Positions 39,757-48,257 of a stretch of DNA of 64,000 nt are shown piece after piece. The DNA is taken from NCBI GenBank assembly GCA_035547515.1, contig DASZUS010000037.1, positions 3,812 through 67,811 of the forward strand. The letters run 5' to 3'. A model generated the notes under the pieces. The model saw only the letters and a list, made by a program, of their open reading frames with translations. It had not been told where the DNA came from and did not search any database. The stretch comes from DASZTV01 sp035547515. Lineage in GTDB: Bacteria > Actinomycetota > Actinomycetes > JAFAQI01. A program made the translations under genes and the position numbers. Positions within the stretch are counted from its first letter, which is position 1; every line of letters begins with the position of its first letter.

Positions 39757-41485
39757 AGGCCTTCACTCCTGGGCTCACGGCCAGGGCGAGCACACCTTGC
39801 TCGCTCCTTGGCGCGTCCAGAATCGTGTAGAGCGACGGCACACCGGAGACGTGCTGCGTCGCGAGCGGTTGGCCGTCGAGCGTCGCCGTGACCGTGCCCT
39901 GGCCCGCAAGCACGAGGTAGACATCCGAGGCCGAAACGTTGATTCTCAGCTGCGCGTCCTTGCCGGCGAGGATGTCCTGCGACTGCACCGTCCACGTCCC
40001 GCCGTACGTCACCTCGCTCGCCGGCAGCGATGACGCGGGGGCGTAGGCCTTCGCGACGTTCTTTGCGATCGACGTGCCGGTGTAGCGCTCGAGCCGCTCG
40101 TAGCCCAGATAGGTCTCCGGCGTCGTCCGCTGCATCGGCGTCCGGTCCGGCACGGCGGTGGTCGACGGAAGGTGGCGTACGCCGTTAGCCGTGAGCAGGG
40201 CCCGGATCGCGGCCTCGGTCTGGCCGTAGTCGCCCTCGCCGATCGAGGCGTACCGCACGTTCCCATTCGGCTCGATCAGGTACTCCGCCGGCCACGAGTC
40301 GTTGCCCCATGCGTTCCAGGTGCCGTAGTCGTTGTCCATCGCGACCGGATACGCGACTCCGAGCCGCGCGATCGCCGCCGCGACGTTGCTCTCGACATGC
40401 TCGAAGTCGAACTCCGGCGTGTGCACGCCGACGACCTCGAAGCCCGAGGAGTGGTAGCGGGCGTACCACGCCTCGACGTGCGGGAGGCTGCGTAGGCAGT
40501 TGATGCAGGAATAGGTCCAGAAGTCGACGAGCACGACGTGCCCTTTGAGCTGGGCCAGGTTGAGCGCTGCGCCGTCCGGGGTGTTGAACCAGTGCGTGAC
40601 GTCCTCGAAGTCCGGCGCCTTGCCGTAGACCGGCAGGTCCGCCGCCGTCAGCGTCGGGATCTGGTCGGCCATCGGGACCATCGTCGGCCGGGGAGCCGGC
40701 TTGCCCCGCAGGGAGTGCTGGAGGGCCTTGGCCTGTTGCGACTCGTGGGGGTTGCCGATGCCGTCGAGGTCGGAGTGGATCGAGCTGCTGCTCGTCAGTT
40801 GCTTCTCGATCGAGGCGGAGTACGACGGGATCGCAGTCTGCAGCGAGGTGGCGGCGCCGAACGTGATCGCCAGCGCGCTGGCGAGCAGCCCGGCGCCGCC
40901 GGCCTGGCGCACCCGTAGCGCGTGCGCGCGCAGCCAGGCGACTGCCGCCGTCAGCCGGCTGGTCAGCACGACCAAGCCGAAGATCGGTACGGCGATGCCC
41001 AGCGAGTACGCGGCCGTCAGCGCGACCGCGTCGAGGCCGAACGACCCCTTCTGCGCGCCAACCGCGCTGATGGCCGAGAAGATCGGGCCGGCGCAAGGCA
41101 GGTAGAGCAGGCCCAGCGAGGCACCGAGCACGAACCCGCCCGCCGAGCTGTCCGGTGCGCGGCCGAGACCGAGCCGGGCGAACGGGCGCTCCAGCAACAG
41201 CCCGACCTTCGGCACCAGAAACCCGACTGCGAGCAGGTAGAGGACGACCAGCGCGAGGTCGTAACGCAACCCGAGCGGAAGCCCGAGCGCGGTCAGCAGC
41301 CGGATGCTCAGCAGCGCGGACAACCCGAACGCGAGTGCCAGGCCGGCCGCGATCGCTAGCGCCCGCCTGCGCCCGCCCGCCGTCACGCCCGAGGCGATCA
41401 CCGCCGGCAGCACCGGGAGGATGCATGGGGTGATGATCGTGAGGAGGCCGGCGAGAAAGCCGATCCCCAGCAGCAGCGGGCTCAC
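39737..41485 (-). CDS. dipZ: DipZ-like: CcdA membrane domain fused to a thioredoxin domain
   Basis: A 582-residue fusion. The N-terminal six-helix CcdA part has its redox cysteines in IITPCILPVLPAV and LYLPCAGPIF; it moves electrons across the membrane. The extracellular thioredoxin-like part (about 300-430) has CxxC in YSCINCLRSLPHV. The C-terminal jelly-roll (from about 460, ETYLGYERLERYTG) is typical of DipZ. The GTG at 41485 starts just before the first helix; a TTG at 41527 would add 14 residues. It probably keeps exported thiols reduced, useful for the Cys-containing secreted proteins nearby. Confidence 0.9.
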   Translation of the reverse strand: MSPLLLGIGFLAGLLTIITPCILPVLPAVIASGVTAGGRRRALAIAAGLALAFGLSALLSIRLLTALGLPLGLRYDLALVVLYLLAVGFLVPKVGLLLERPFARLGLGRAPDSSAGGFVLGASLGLLYLPCAGPIFSAISAVGAQKGSFGLDAVALTAAYSLGIAVPIFGLVVLTSRLTAAVAWLRAHALRVRQAGGAGLLASALAITFGAATSLQTAIPSYSASIEKQLTSSSSIHSDLDGIGNPHESQQAKALQHSLRGKPAPRPTMVPMADQIPTLTAADLPVYGKAPDFEDVTHWFNTPDGAALNLAQLKGHVVLVDFWTYSCINCLRSLPHVEAWYARYHSSGFEVVGVHTPEFDFEHVESNVAAAIARLGVAYPVAMDNDYGTWNAWGNDSWPAEYLIEPNGNVRYASIGEGDYGQTEAAIRALLTANGVRHLPSTTAVPDRTPMQRTTPETYLGYERLERYTGTSIAKNVAKAYAPASSLPASEVTYGGTWTVQSQDILAGKDAQLRINVSASDVYLVLAGQGTVTATLDGQPLATQHVSGVPSLYTILDAPRSEQGVLALAVSPGVKAYDFTFG

Positions 41486-41613
41486 GGCGCCGGTGGGTGG
41501 CTGCGGGCGAACGACGTCACGAGGCAAAACGTACGCCTGGCAAACCCCCGCTGCGGCTGGCTCTCGCGCCCTTTACGATCAAGTTCCGGTTGGACAGAGA
41601 GGGGCGAGATCCA

Positions 41614-42720
41614 ATGGCGCCGCGTCGTCGGGTCGCCTGTCTCGGCGCTGCCGCACTGCTCGCGGGCGCGCTCTCCACGACCGTGCCCGCGGTAGCGGCG
41701 CATGCCGCCAACCATCACCCGGTGGTGGCGGTCCAGGTCAGTGCCAACAGGCCGGCAAACGGCATGGCTGGCGACGTCGCGACGACCGAGACCTGGAGGT
41801 CTGGCGACTTCGCCGGCTTCTCGGCGATCGCGGACAAGGACTTCGGCCTGTGGCGTGGCCGCCCGATCACCAGCGCGACAGACTTCCAGACCAACGTCTC
41901 GTGGTCGGCCTTCGACCAGGCTCAGCGGGTCACCACCATCTGGCGCGACCAGCACGACGGGATCCTGCTCTCGATCGGCGTACCGCTATGGGCGGGCTAC
42001 GGCTACAACCACCTCGCCGCCGCCGCGAGCGGTTACTACGACAAGCACTTCATCGCCATGGCACAGCACCTCGTTGCGGCCGGCCTCGGCCACTCGGTCC
42101 TGCGGCTCGGCTGGGAGTTCAACGGCAGCTGGTTCAACTGGGGCATCACCTCGACCGGAAAGCCCGCGCAGTACGCCGCGCGCGCCCGGGAGTTCGCCGC
42201 GGCGTGGCGTCACATCGTGACGGCGATCCGGCACGTGAAAGGCGCCCACTTCACCTTCGACTGGTGCCTGTCCGCCGGGCCGCACTACGGCCGGGTCAGG
42301 CTCGCCTACCCCGGTAACCGCTACGTCGACTACATCGGGATGGACGTCTACGACTGGAACCGTCCGGGGCAGCCGAACTCCGCGAAGGCGCGCTGGCACG
42401 CGATCGTCCACCAGGGCACCGGCCTCGCGTGGCTGTCGAAGTTCGCCGCCGCCCATCACAAGCCCATCTCGATCCCGGAGTGGGCGCTGGTTCACGACCA
42501 GGTGCAGCGGGCGCACTCCGGCGGCGACGACACGTACTTCATCAACCACATGCACCGGTGGTTCGCGACGCACAACGTCGCCTACGAGAACTACTTCAAC
42601 TCCTCCGACGGGTTGATGTCGTTCGTGTTGGACGGGACCGGCCAGCAGTTCCCCGCCGCCGGTCAGCTCTACCGAGCCCTGTGGGGCCGGGCGGGCGGCG
42701 TTCGCCACACCAAGGCCTAG
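41614..42720 (+). CDS. Secreted glycoside hydrolase family 26 (mannanase-like)
   Basis: A 368-residue exported protein with a signal peptide to about residue 32. The clan-A acid/base Glu168 lies in RLGWEFNGSW and the nucleophile Glu289 in ISIPEWAL. HFTFDWC and the aromatic stretch VDYIGMDVYDWN fit GH26. It likely cuts beta-mannan or related glucans. The ATG at 41614 has a purine-rich AGAGAGGGGCGAG upstream; longer readings lack a signal peptide. It is followed 15 bases later by the metallophosphoesterase gene. Confidence 0.85.
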   Translation: MAPRRRVACLGAAALLAGALSTTVPAVAAHAANHHPVVAVQVSANRPANGMAGDVATTETWRSGDFAGFSAIADKDFGLWRGRPITSATDFQTNVSWSAFDQAQRVTTIWRDQHDGILLSIGVPLWAGYGYNHLAAAASGYYDKHFIAMAQHLVAAGLGHSVLRLGWEFNGSWFNWGITSTGKPAQYAARAREFAAAWRHIVTAIRHVKGAHFTFDWCLSAGPHYGRVRLAYPGNRYVDYIGMDVYDWNRPGQPNSAKARWHAIVHQGTGLAWLSKFAAAHHKPISIPEWALVHDQVQRAHSGGDDTYFINHMHRWFATHNVAYENYFNSSDGLMSFVLDGTGQQFPAAGQLYRALWGRAGGVRHTKA

Positions 42721-42735
42721 CGGGACACTCGACTC

Positions 42736-44217
42736 GTGCAGTGCTGCCGGCTCAACCGTCGCGAGCTGCTGCGCTGGGCCGCAGTCGTGTCCTCGACGTC
42801 GCTGCTGCCCGTGATCGATCCCGAGCGCACCTATGCCGCGGCCGCGCGAAGCGACCTGCCGGCGATCGGCATGAACGCCGAGCTGGTCACGCTGACGCCG
42901 ACCAGCGCGATCGTGACGTGGTACACCGGCGTACCGGGCCTGACCGGCGACTCGCTGAAGCCGAGCCCGCAGGACACCGAGCTGCGGATCGGGACCCATC
43001 CGCTGAAGCTGCGCGCCGTGCTGCACGAGGCCCGCCGCACCCCGTTCCACTACGCCGAGATCCACGGTCTCGAGCCGGGGCAGACCTACTACTACCAGGC
43101 GCTCTCCGACGGGCTGCCGGTGCTTCCGGCGGTCAACGCCACAGGCAACCCGGTCGGCGTCGCGACGACGACCACCGAGGGGCTGCACGGGCTGACCGGC
43201 GTCTTCGCGTTCACCACGCCCGAGCCGCCGCCGGGCAGGCATCTGTTCACCATCGCGCTGGCCAACGACGTCCACATGGGCGAGACGGTCGCCGGGCTGA
43301 TCAAGACGGTCGGACCGGTCGAGGTGCCGCCGGGGATCACGCAGGTCGCGGGCGAGCCGCCGTACCCCGACGTCATGTGCGCGGCGATGGTCGCGGACGC
43401 CAAGACCCGCGGTGCCGACTTCCTGCTGGTCGCGGGGGACCTGACCAGTGAGGCCCAGCCCGACAACGCCCGCAAGGTCAAGGCGCACCTCGACCGCTTC
43501 GGCGGCTACCGGGAGAGCTACTTCGTCGTGCGCGGCAACCACGACCGGCAGCACAGCGGGCCGGAGTACGACAGCTGCAGCATCTCCGCAGTGGACCCGT
43601 CGGCGCGGGACTGCTTCAAAGACGTCTTCGACCCGCGACGGCCGATCTGGTTCAGCAAGGACCTGCGCGGGCTTCGGGTGATCGGCATCGACACCTATGA
43701 CAAGAAGGGCAACGGGGGCGACAACGGCGCGCTGTCCGGCGCGCAGATGGACTGGTTCACCCACGAGCTGGCGAAGGACCCCGACCGGCCGACCATCGTG
43801 TTCGGCCACCATCCGGTGACGCTCGCCTCGGACCTGGTCAACGAGGAGCCGCTGGTCTTCGACCTGAACCTCAAGCAGTCCCGCAAGATCCAGGCGGCCT
43901 ACGCGAAGACCCCCGGCGTCTTCTTCCACCACCAGGGGCACACTCACCGCAACTACCGTTCCGCCGGTTCGGTCCCGGGCGTGGTGTTCCAAGAGGTCGC
44001 AGCGACCAAGGAGTACCCCGGCGGCTTCTCGCTGTTGCGAGTCCACGAGGGCGGCTACTCGCTCAACTTCTACAAGACCCGCAGCGAGCTGGCCCGTGAG
44101 TGGAGCGAGCGCACCCGCGGCGAGTACCTCGGAGTGGGCGCGAGTGCCTTCTACCAGTCCGGCTCGATCGCCGACCGCAACTACGTCGTGAAGCGTGACC
44201 TGTCCGGTCTCCGGTGA
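42736..44217 (+). CDS. Exported purple-acid-type metallophosphoesterase
   Basis: A 493-residue protein with a twin-arginine-like signal (NRRELLRWAAVV) at the N-terminus. An FnIII-like N-domain (about 45-160, HGLEPGQTYYYQA) precedes the calcineurin-type domain, in which all five metal motifs are seen: ANDVHMG, VAGDLTS, RGNHDRQ, FGHHPV and GHTHRN. It is expected to hydrolyse phosphate esters outside the membrane. GTG start. Together with the phospholipase gene that converges on it and the pst operon, it fits phosphate scavenging, although I see no PHO box directly before it. Confidence 0.88.
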   Translation: MQCCRLNRRELLRWAAVVSSTSLLPVIDPERTYAAAARSDLPAIGMNAELVTLTPTSAIVTWYTGVPGLTGDSLKPSPQDTELRIGTHPLKLRAVLHEARRTPFHYAEIHGLEPGQTYYYQALSDGLPVLPAVNATGNPVGVATTTTEGLHGLTGVFAFTTPEPPPGRHLFTIALANDVHMGETVAGLIKTVGPVEVPPGITQVAGEPPYPDVMCAAMVADAKTRGADFLLVAGDLTSEAQPDNARKVKAHLDRFGGYRESYFVVRGNHDRQHSGPEYDSCSISAVDPSARDCFKDVFDPRRPIWFSKDLRGLRVIGIDTYDKKGNGGDNGALSGAQMDWFTHELAKDPDRPTIVFGHHPVTLASDLVNEEPLVFDLNLKQSRKIQAAYAKTPGVFFHHQGHTHRNYRSAGSVPGVVFQEVAATKEYPGGFSLLRVHEGGYSLNFYKTRSELAREWSERTRGEYLGVGASAFYQSGSIADRNYVVKRDLSGLR

Positions 44218-44247
44218 TCGACGCGTCCGATCGAGCGGCCTGCCGGG

Positions 44248-45786
44248 TTATCTGACTGGGCGAGGCCGGTGGCCTTTGGCCTGCCGCGGCTTCGGCACCT
44301 TCGCCGGCACGGGGGTCGGCCCGCCGAGGTCTTCCACTCCGAGCACGCCCTGCCCGGTGATCACACACTCGCCGGCGAGGATCGTGGCCTGCTGCGCGTC
44401 GAGGCTCGGGAGCTTCGGTACGTCGAGGTGCGGACGTCGGCCGAAGCTGAACGTCGACACCATGTCGCCCACCGTCTCGCGGCGCCACTTGCTGATGTTC
44501 GGTACGTCGACCCCGAAGCGCCGCTCGAGGAGCTTCAGCTGGGAGGTGTGGTCGAACGTCTCGCTCGCGACGAAGCCCCCGCGGCTGTACGGCGAGAGCA
44601 CCAGACACGGCACCCGGAAGCCCAGGCCCACCGGTCCGCGCACCCCTGAGGCGTCGGCAGGCAACGGGTGCATCGTCAGGTGCTCGCCCGGCGTACCGGG
44701 AGGTGGCGTGGGCGGCGCGACATGGTCGAAGAACCCGCCGTTCTCGTCGTACATGACGATGATCGCGGTCTTCTCCCACAGCCCCCGGTTGGCGACCACG
44801 GTCTGCAGCACGTCGGCGACGAGCAGCTCGCCGAGGATCGGCGGGGCCGACGGGTGGTCGCAGGCCAGGAAGTCCGGGAAGATCCACGACACCTGCGGCA
44901 GCGCTCCCGCTGCGACGTCGGCGACGAAGTCCACCGGATAGCTGATCAGCCCGTTCGCGTTCTTGCCCAAATAGGTGTCCGGGTCGAGGAACTTCTTGAA
45001 GTAGAGCAGCGGGTTGAGCAGCGTCAGGTCGGAGGCATCCTGGTAGACCTTCCAGCTCACCCCGGCCTCGGTGAGGTGCTCCGGCATGGTCTTCCAGGTG
45101 AACTTCCCGAAGTGCGAGACGCGGTTCGTGACGAGCGTCTGCAGGCAGGGCCCGCCATGGTCGCCTTCGGGATCGAGCGTCGCCGAGAACGACATCACGC
45201 GGTTCGGGTCGGTCGGGCCGAGCACCGAGCAGAAGTAGGAGTCACAGATCGTGAACGCGTCGGCGAGGCTGCGGTAGAGCGGGATGTCCTCGCGCTCGTA
45301 GTAGCCCATCGTGATCGGGCCGATCTTCGCGCCGTCCGCCGCGAGGTGGGCGGTCAGCCACTGGTCCATCTTCCCGTGGTTCCACGCTTCGTGCTGCGGG
45401 CCCCAGTTGTGGGTGATGTCGTCGACGCACTCGGCGTAGCTGGCCAGGTCCTTGGTCGTCAGGTGGAACGGGAACAGCCGCCCGTCCTTGTCCGGCCCGT
45501 GCCCGGCTCGGTACCCGCGCTGGTGAAAGACGCCGGGAATGGCGTGGGGGTCGTCGAAGCCGCGTACGCCGGGGTAGGTACCGAAGTAGTGGTCGAACGA
45601 GCGGTTCTCCATCATCAGGAAGATCACATGCTCGATGTCCGACAGGGGCGCGTGCTTGGTCGGCTCCGCCGCGAACGCGTCGTCCACCAGTCGCCCGAAG
45701 CGCGTCGACATCGCGGCCAACGCCGCCGCCGTACCGCCGGCGAGGACCTGACGGCGAGTCGGGCCGCTGCTGCTGAGCGAGGTCAT
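44248..45786 (-). CDS. Exported phospholipase C / phosphoesterase family protein
   Basis: A 512-residue protein of the bacterial phospholipase C and acid phosphatase (AcpA) superfamily. A twin-arginine signal (TRRQVLAGGTAAALAAM) leads to the conserved FLMMENRSFDHYFGTYPGV (about 55-73). YDENGGFFDHVAPP and PCLVLSPYSRGGFV are the other hallmarks. It would release phosphate-bearing headgroups from phospholipids. It lies 53 bases after the alpha/beta hydrolase gene on the same strand, so it may share the promoter that contains the PHO-like repeats. Confidence 0.9.
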   Translation of the reverse strand: MTSLSSSGPTRRQVLAGGTAAALAAMSTRFGRLVDDAFAAEPTKHAPLSDIEHVIFLMMENRSFDHYFGTYPGVRGFDDPHAIPGVFHQRGYRAGHGPDKDGRLFPFHLTTKDLASYAECVDDITHNWGPQHEAWNHGKMDQWLTAHLAADGAKIGPITMGYYEREDIPLYRSLADAFTICDSYFCSVLGPTDPNRVMSFSATLDPEGDHGGPCLQTLVTNRVSHFGKFTWKTMPEHLTEAGVSWKVYQDASDLTLLNPLLYFKKFLDPDTYLGKNANGLISYPVDFVADVAAGALPQVSWIFPDFLACDHPSAPPILGELLVADVLQTVVANRGLWEKTAIIVMYDENGGFFDHVAPPTPPPGTPGEHLTMHPLPADASGVRGPVGLGFRVPCLVLSPYSRGGFVASETFDHTSQLKLLERRFGVDVPNISKWRRETVGDMVSTFSFGRRPHLDVPKLPSLDAQQATILAGECVITGQGVLGVEDLGGPTPVPAKVPKPRQAKGHRPRPVR

Positions 45787-45839
45787 TGCGCGATTGTCTC
45801 CGATGACCGTGAACACTCGGTGGGTGTCGCGGCTGCGCG

Positions 45840-46751
45840 TCAGCTCGCGAGCAGGTCGGTGTCCTCGTGCAGCCAGTGCAGGATCTGGCTCCCGGTCCAC
45901 TGTGGCGCCTCCATCATCGGCACGTGGCCGATGTCCTCCGCCACTTCGAGCCGCCACGTTGGGAAGGCCTTCGCGGCCTCGCGCGCCGATGCGACCGGGA
46001 CCAACCGGTCTTTCGCGCCGTGCAGCAGCAGCACCGGCGCGGTGACCGCGGCCATGGCCCGGCGCAGCTCGCGCGGGCGGCTGACCCGCAGGACCACGGA
46101 GCGCCCGGCCGCTGTCACGTCCCGAGGTGGGAAGGCCGCGGGCTCGCGCCGGCTGAGGACCTCGACGCCCGCGGCGACCACCTCGTCGGGGACGCGGTTC
46201 ATGTCGACGGTGCACAGCCGCAGGGTCTGGCGGATGTGGTGCTCGGCGGAGTGGCGCGCACGACGGCGGAGGTACGCCGCCTCGCCGAGCAGCGGCAGCG
46301 ACATGACCGCGAACTGCAGCCCGACGCGCACGTCCCCTCTGGCGAGCAACGGACGCGGCAGGGCGGGGTTGACCAGCACCGCGCCGCGTACCTGGTCCGG
46401 GCAGCTCGCGGCCTCCAGGATCGAGATCAGCCCGCCCATGGAGTTCCCGACCAGGACGACCGGCTCACCGGCCACCTCGCGGATGAACCGGTCGAGCAGC
46501 CGCCGGTTACCGCCGACCGTGGTGGAGCGGCCGGCTGCTGGGGACTGGCCGTGGCCGGCAAGGTCGATCGCCATCACGCGCACGTGGTCGCGCAGCAGAG
46601 GCGCCAGCGCGAGCCAGTTCCAGCTCGCGCCGCCGAGACCGTGCACGAGCAGAAGCACCGGGGCTGCCGAAGGCCCGCCGAAGTCCAGGTAGTGGGTCGG
46701 CCCGCCGAGGTCCGCCGTACGCGAGACGGCGTCAGCGGCGGTTGTGGTCAT
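45840..46751 (-). CDS. Alpha/beta hydrolase
   Basis: A 303-residue hydrolase from the ATG at 46751. The oxyanion motif LLVHGLGGASWNW (about 38-50), the nucleophile Ser in LVGNSMGGLIS and the catalytic His in DIGHVPMMEAPQ are present; GAKDRLVP holds the acid. No signal peptide. The substrate is unknown; an ester or lipid is likely, and the phospholipase gene downstream suggests joint use of lipid. Its promoter region is shared with the divergent pst operon. Confidence 0.85.
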   Translation of the reverse strand: MTTTAADAVSRTADLGGPTHYLDFGGPSAAPVLLLVHGLGGASWNWLALAPLLRDHVRVMAIDLAGHGQSPAAGRSTTVGGNRRLLDRFIREVAGEPVVLVGNSMGGLISILEAASCPDQVRGAVLVNPALPRPLLARGDVRVGLQFAVMSLPLLGEAAYLRRRARHSAEHHIRQTLRLCTVDMNRVPDEVVAAGVEVLSRREPAAFPPRDVTAAGRSVVLRVSRPRELRRAMAAVTAPVLLLHGAKDRLVPVASAREAAKAFPTWRLEVAEDIGHVPMMEAPQWTGSQILHWLHEDTDLLAS

Positions 46752-46791
46752 CAAACGAGGATGCCCGACAAATCCCAAGCCCGCGCCTGTT

Positions 46792-46820
46792 GTTCATCTT
46801 TCGCTCATCTGCAGTTCCCC
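46792..46820. promoter_or_regulatory. PHO-box-like direct repeats between hydrolase and pst operons
   Basis: Three direct units start exactly 11 bases apart: GTTCATC (46792), GCTCATC (46803) and GTTCCCC (46814). PhoP in Streptomyces binds 11-bp direct repeats with core GTTCACC; the units match at 6, 5 and 6 of 7 positions. The site lies 92 bases before the first pst-operon gene and 41 bases before the divergent alpha/beta hydrolase, so it could control both. Confidence 0.65.
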
Positions 46821-46911
46821 CGGGGTGTGCCGCTCGTCGCCGAAGGTGGGGTGTCGTTGTCGAGGCAGGGCGGGGCGCGCTCCTCGCGAGAGCAAGAGAA
46901 GGGGGGAGCGC

Positions 46912-47376
46912 GTGAAGACGCCGCGCTATCTCTTCGTTCTGGGGGTCGGGGAGGGCGCGGCGGCGCATCCGGTCTGGCCTGACTTGCACCAGCCGTTCGA
47001 AGGGGAGGTGGACGTGGACGGCTCATGGTTCGCGTGGCGCCTCACTGGCGCGAACCACCGCGAGCTCGGCCGCAGCTGCCGGGTCTTCCCCGATCTGGCG
47101 GGTGCCCGAGATGCGGCCGCTGCGCTTCGCGCGCGGGTGCACGACGCGGAGCTCAGCGTGCTCACTGTGCCGCGGACCGGGACGTGGGGCTGGCGGCTGC
47201 GCCTCGACGGCGTTGCCGTCGCGACCTCGAGCCGGGGCTATGCCCGACACCGCGAGTGCACCTACAACGCGAGCACCTTCGTCGCGGCGGCCGCCGTCGC
47301 CGACCTGTCCGACGCCGACCCGCCGCCGGTCTGGCAGCTCGCCGAAAGCCGGCTCCCGGATGGCGGCGCGGCATGA
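46912..47376 (+). CDS. Small protein leading the pst operon (possible YegP/DUF1508-like domain)
   Basis: A 154-residue soluble protein. GTG at 46912 has a GGGGGGAG ribosome site six bases before it. Two similar halves can be seen: WFAWRLTGANHRELGRSCRV (about 35-54) and WGWRLRLDGVAVATSSRGYA (about 88-107), which look like the strand pattern of DUF1508 domains, where a short sheet is built from such repeats. I am not certain of the family. Its stop overlaps the pstB start (ATGA), so it is the first gene of the phosphate operon; a regulatory role like that of PhoU, which is absent here, is a guess. Confidence 0.65.
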   Translation: MKTPRYLFVLGVGEGAAAHPVWPDLHQPFEGEVDVDGSWFAWRLTGANHRELGRSCRVFPDLAGARDAAAALRARVHDAELSVLTVPRTGTWGWRLRLDGVAVATSSRGYARHRECTYNASTFVAAAAVADLSDADPPPVWQLAESRLPDGGAA

Positions 47377-48257
47377 CCGACCCGCTGGAGCTAGGAGAGC
47401 CCGTGACCATCGCCCCCGACCGCTCGATCGTCACGCCGCCTGCCGCCCAGGAGGTCGCGGTACGCGAGCAGCCCGCCGTGAGCGGCGCCCGCCTCGAGGC
47501 GGTGCGCGTCTCGGCGTGGTTCGGCAACAACCACGTGCTCGACCGGGTGTCGCTGGACATGCCGCCCGCGACGGTGACCGCACTCATCGGGCCGTCCGGC
47601 TGCGGCAAGTCGACGTTCCTGCGGATCCTCAACCGAATGCACGAGCAGGTGCCGATCGCGAAGCTGGCCGGCGAGGTGCGGCTCAACGGCGAGGACATCT
47701 ACGCCCCGCAGTCGCGCATCACCGAGACGCGGCGCCGGATCGGGATGGTCTTCCAGAAGCCGAACCCGTTCCCTGCCATGAGCATCGCCGACAACGTCAC
47801 CGCCGGCCTCAAGCTCACCGGCAAGAAGATCGCACGCTCCGACCGTGATGCGTTGATCGAGGACTGCCTGCAGCGCGGGGGTCTGTGGGCCGAGGTCAAG
47901 GACCGGCTCGGCGAGCCAGGCGGGGCGCTCTCCGGCGGCCAGCAGCAGCGGCTGTGCATCGCGCGCTCGCTTGCCGTGAACCCCGACGTCCTGCTGATGG
48001 ACGAGCCGTGCTCCGCCCTCGACCCGACCTCCACCCGGCGCGTGGAGGAGACGATCTCGCTGCTGCGCGACCAGGTGACGATCGTCATCGTCACGCACAA
48101 CATGCAGCAGGCGGCTCGGGTCTCGCAGCAGTGCGCGTTCTTCCTGGCCGAGCAGGGCACGCCCGGCGTGATCGTCGAGTCCGGCCCGACCGAGGACATC
48201 TTCGAGCGCCCGCGCGACCCGCGTACCTCCGACTACGTCAACGGCCGGTTCGGGTGA
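47373..48257 (+). CDS. pstB: Phosphate ABC transporter ATPase PstB
   Basis: A 294-residue ATPase that powers phosphate import. Walker A GPSGCGKST, Q-loop VFQKPNPFPAMSI (the PNPFP tract is specific for PstB), signature LSGGQQQRLCIARSL, Walker B VLLMDEPCSALDP and switch His IVTHNM are all intact. An N-terminal extension of about 40 residues is rich in Pro/Ala. It comes before the permease genes, unlike the common pstSCAB order. Start and stop codons overlap those of its neighbours. Confidence 0.95.
   Translation: MTDPLELGEPVTIAPDRSIVTPPAAQEVAVREQPAVSGARLEAVRVSAWFGNNHVLDRVSLDMPPATVTALIGPSGCGKSTFLRILNRMHEQVPIAKLAGEVRLNGEDIYAPQSRITETRRRIGMVFQKPNPFPAMSIADNVTAGLKLTGKKIARSDRDALIEDCLQRGGLWAEVKDRLGEPGGALSGGQQQRLCIARSLAVNPDVLLMDEPCSALDPTSTRRVEETISLLRDQVTIVIVTHNMQQAARVSQQCAFFLAEQGTPGVIVESGPTEDIFERPRDPRTSDYVNGRFG

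Noticed and set aside
45797..45825. A second PHO box before the phospholipase gene
   Set aside because: Only one unit (GTTCACG on the minus strand) is good; the units 11 bases on either side match poorly.
44668..46692. A 674-codon plus-strand frame across the phospholipase and hydrolase genes
   Set aside because: It spans two well-supported minus-strand genes and their gap and contains no recognisable domain.
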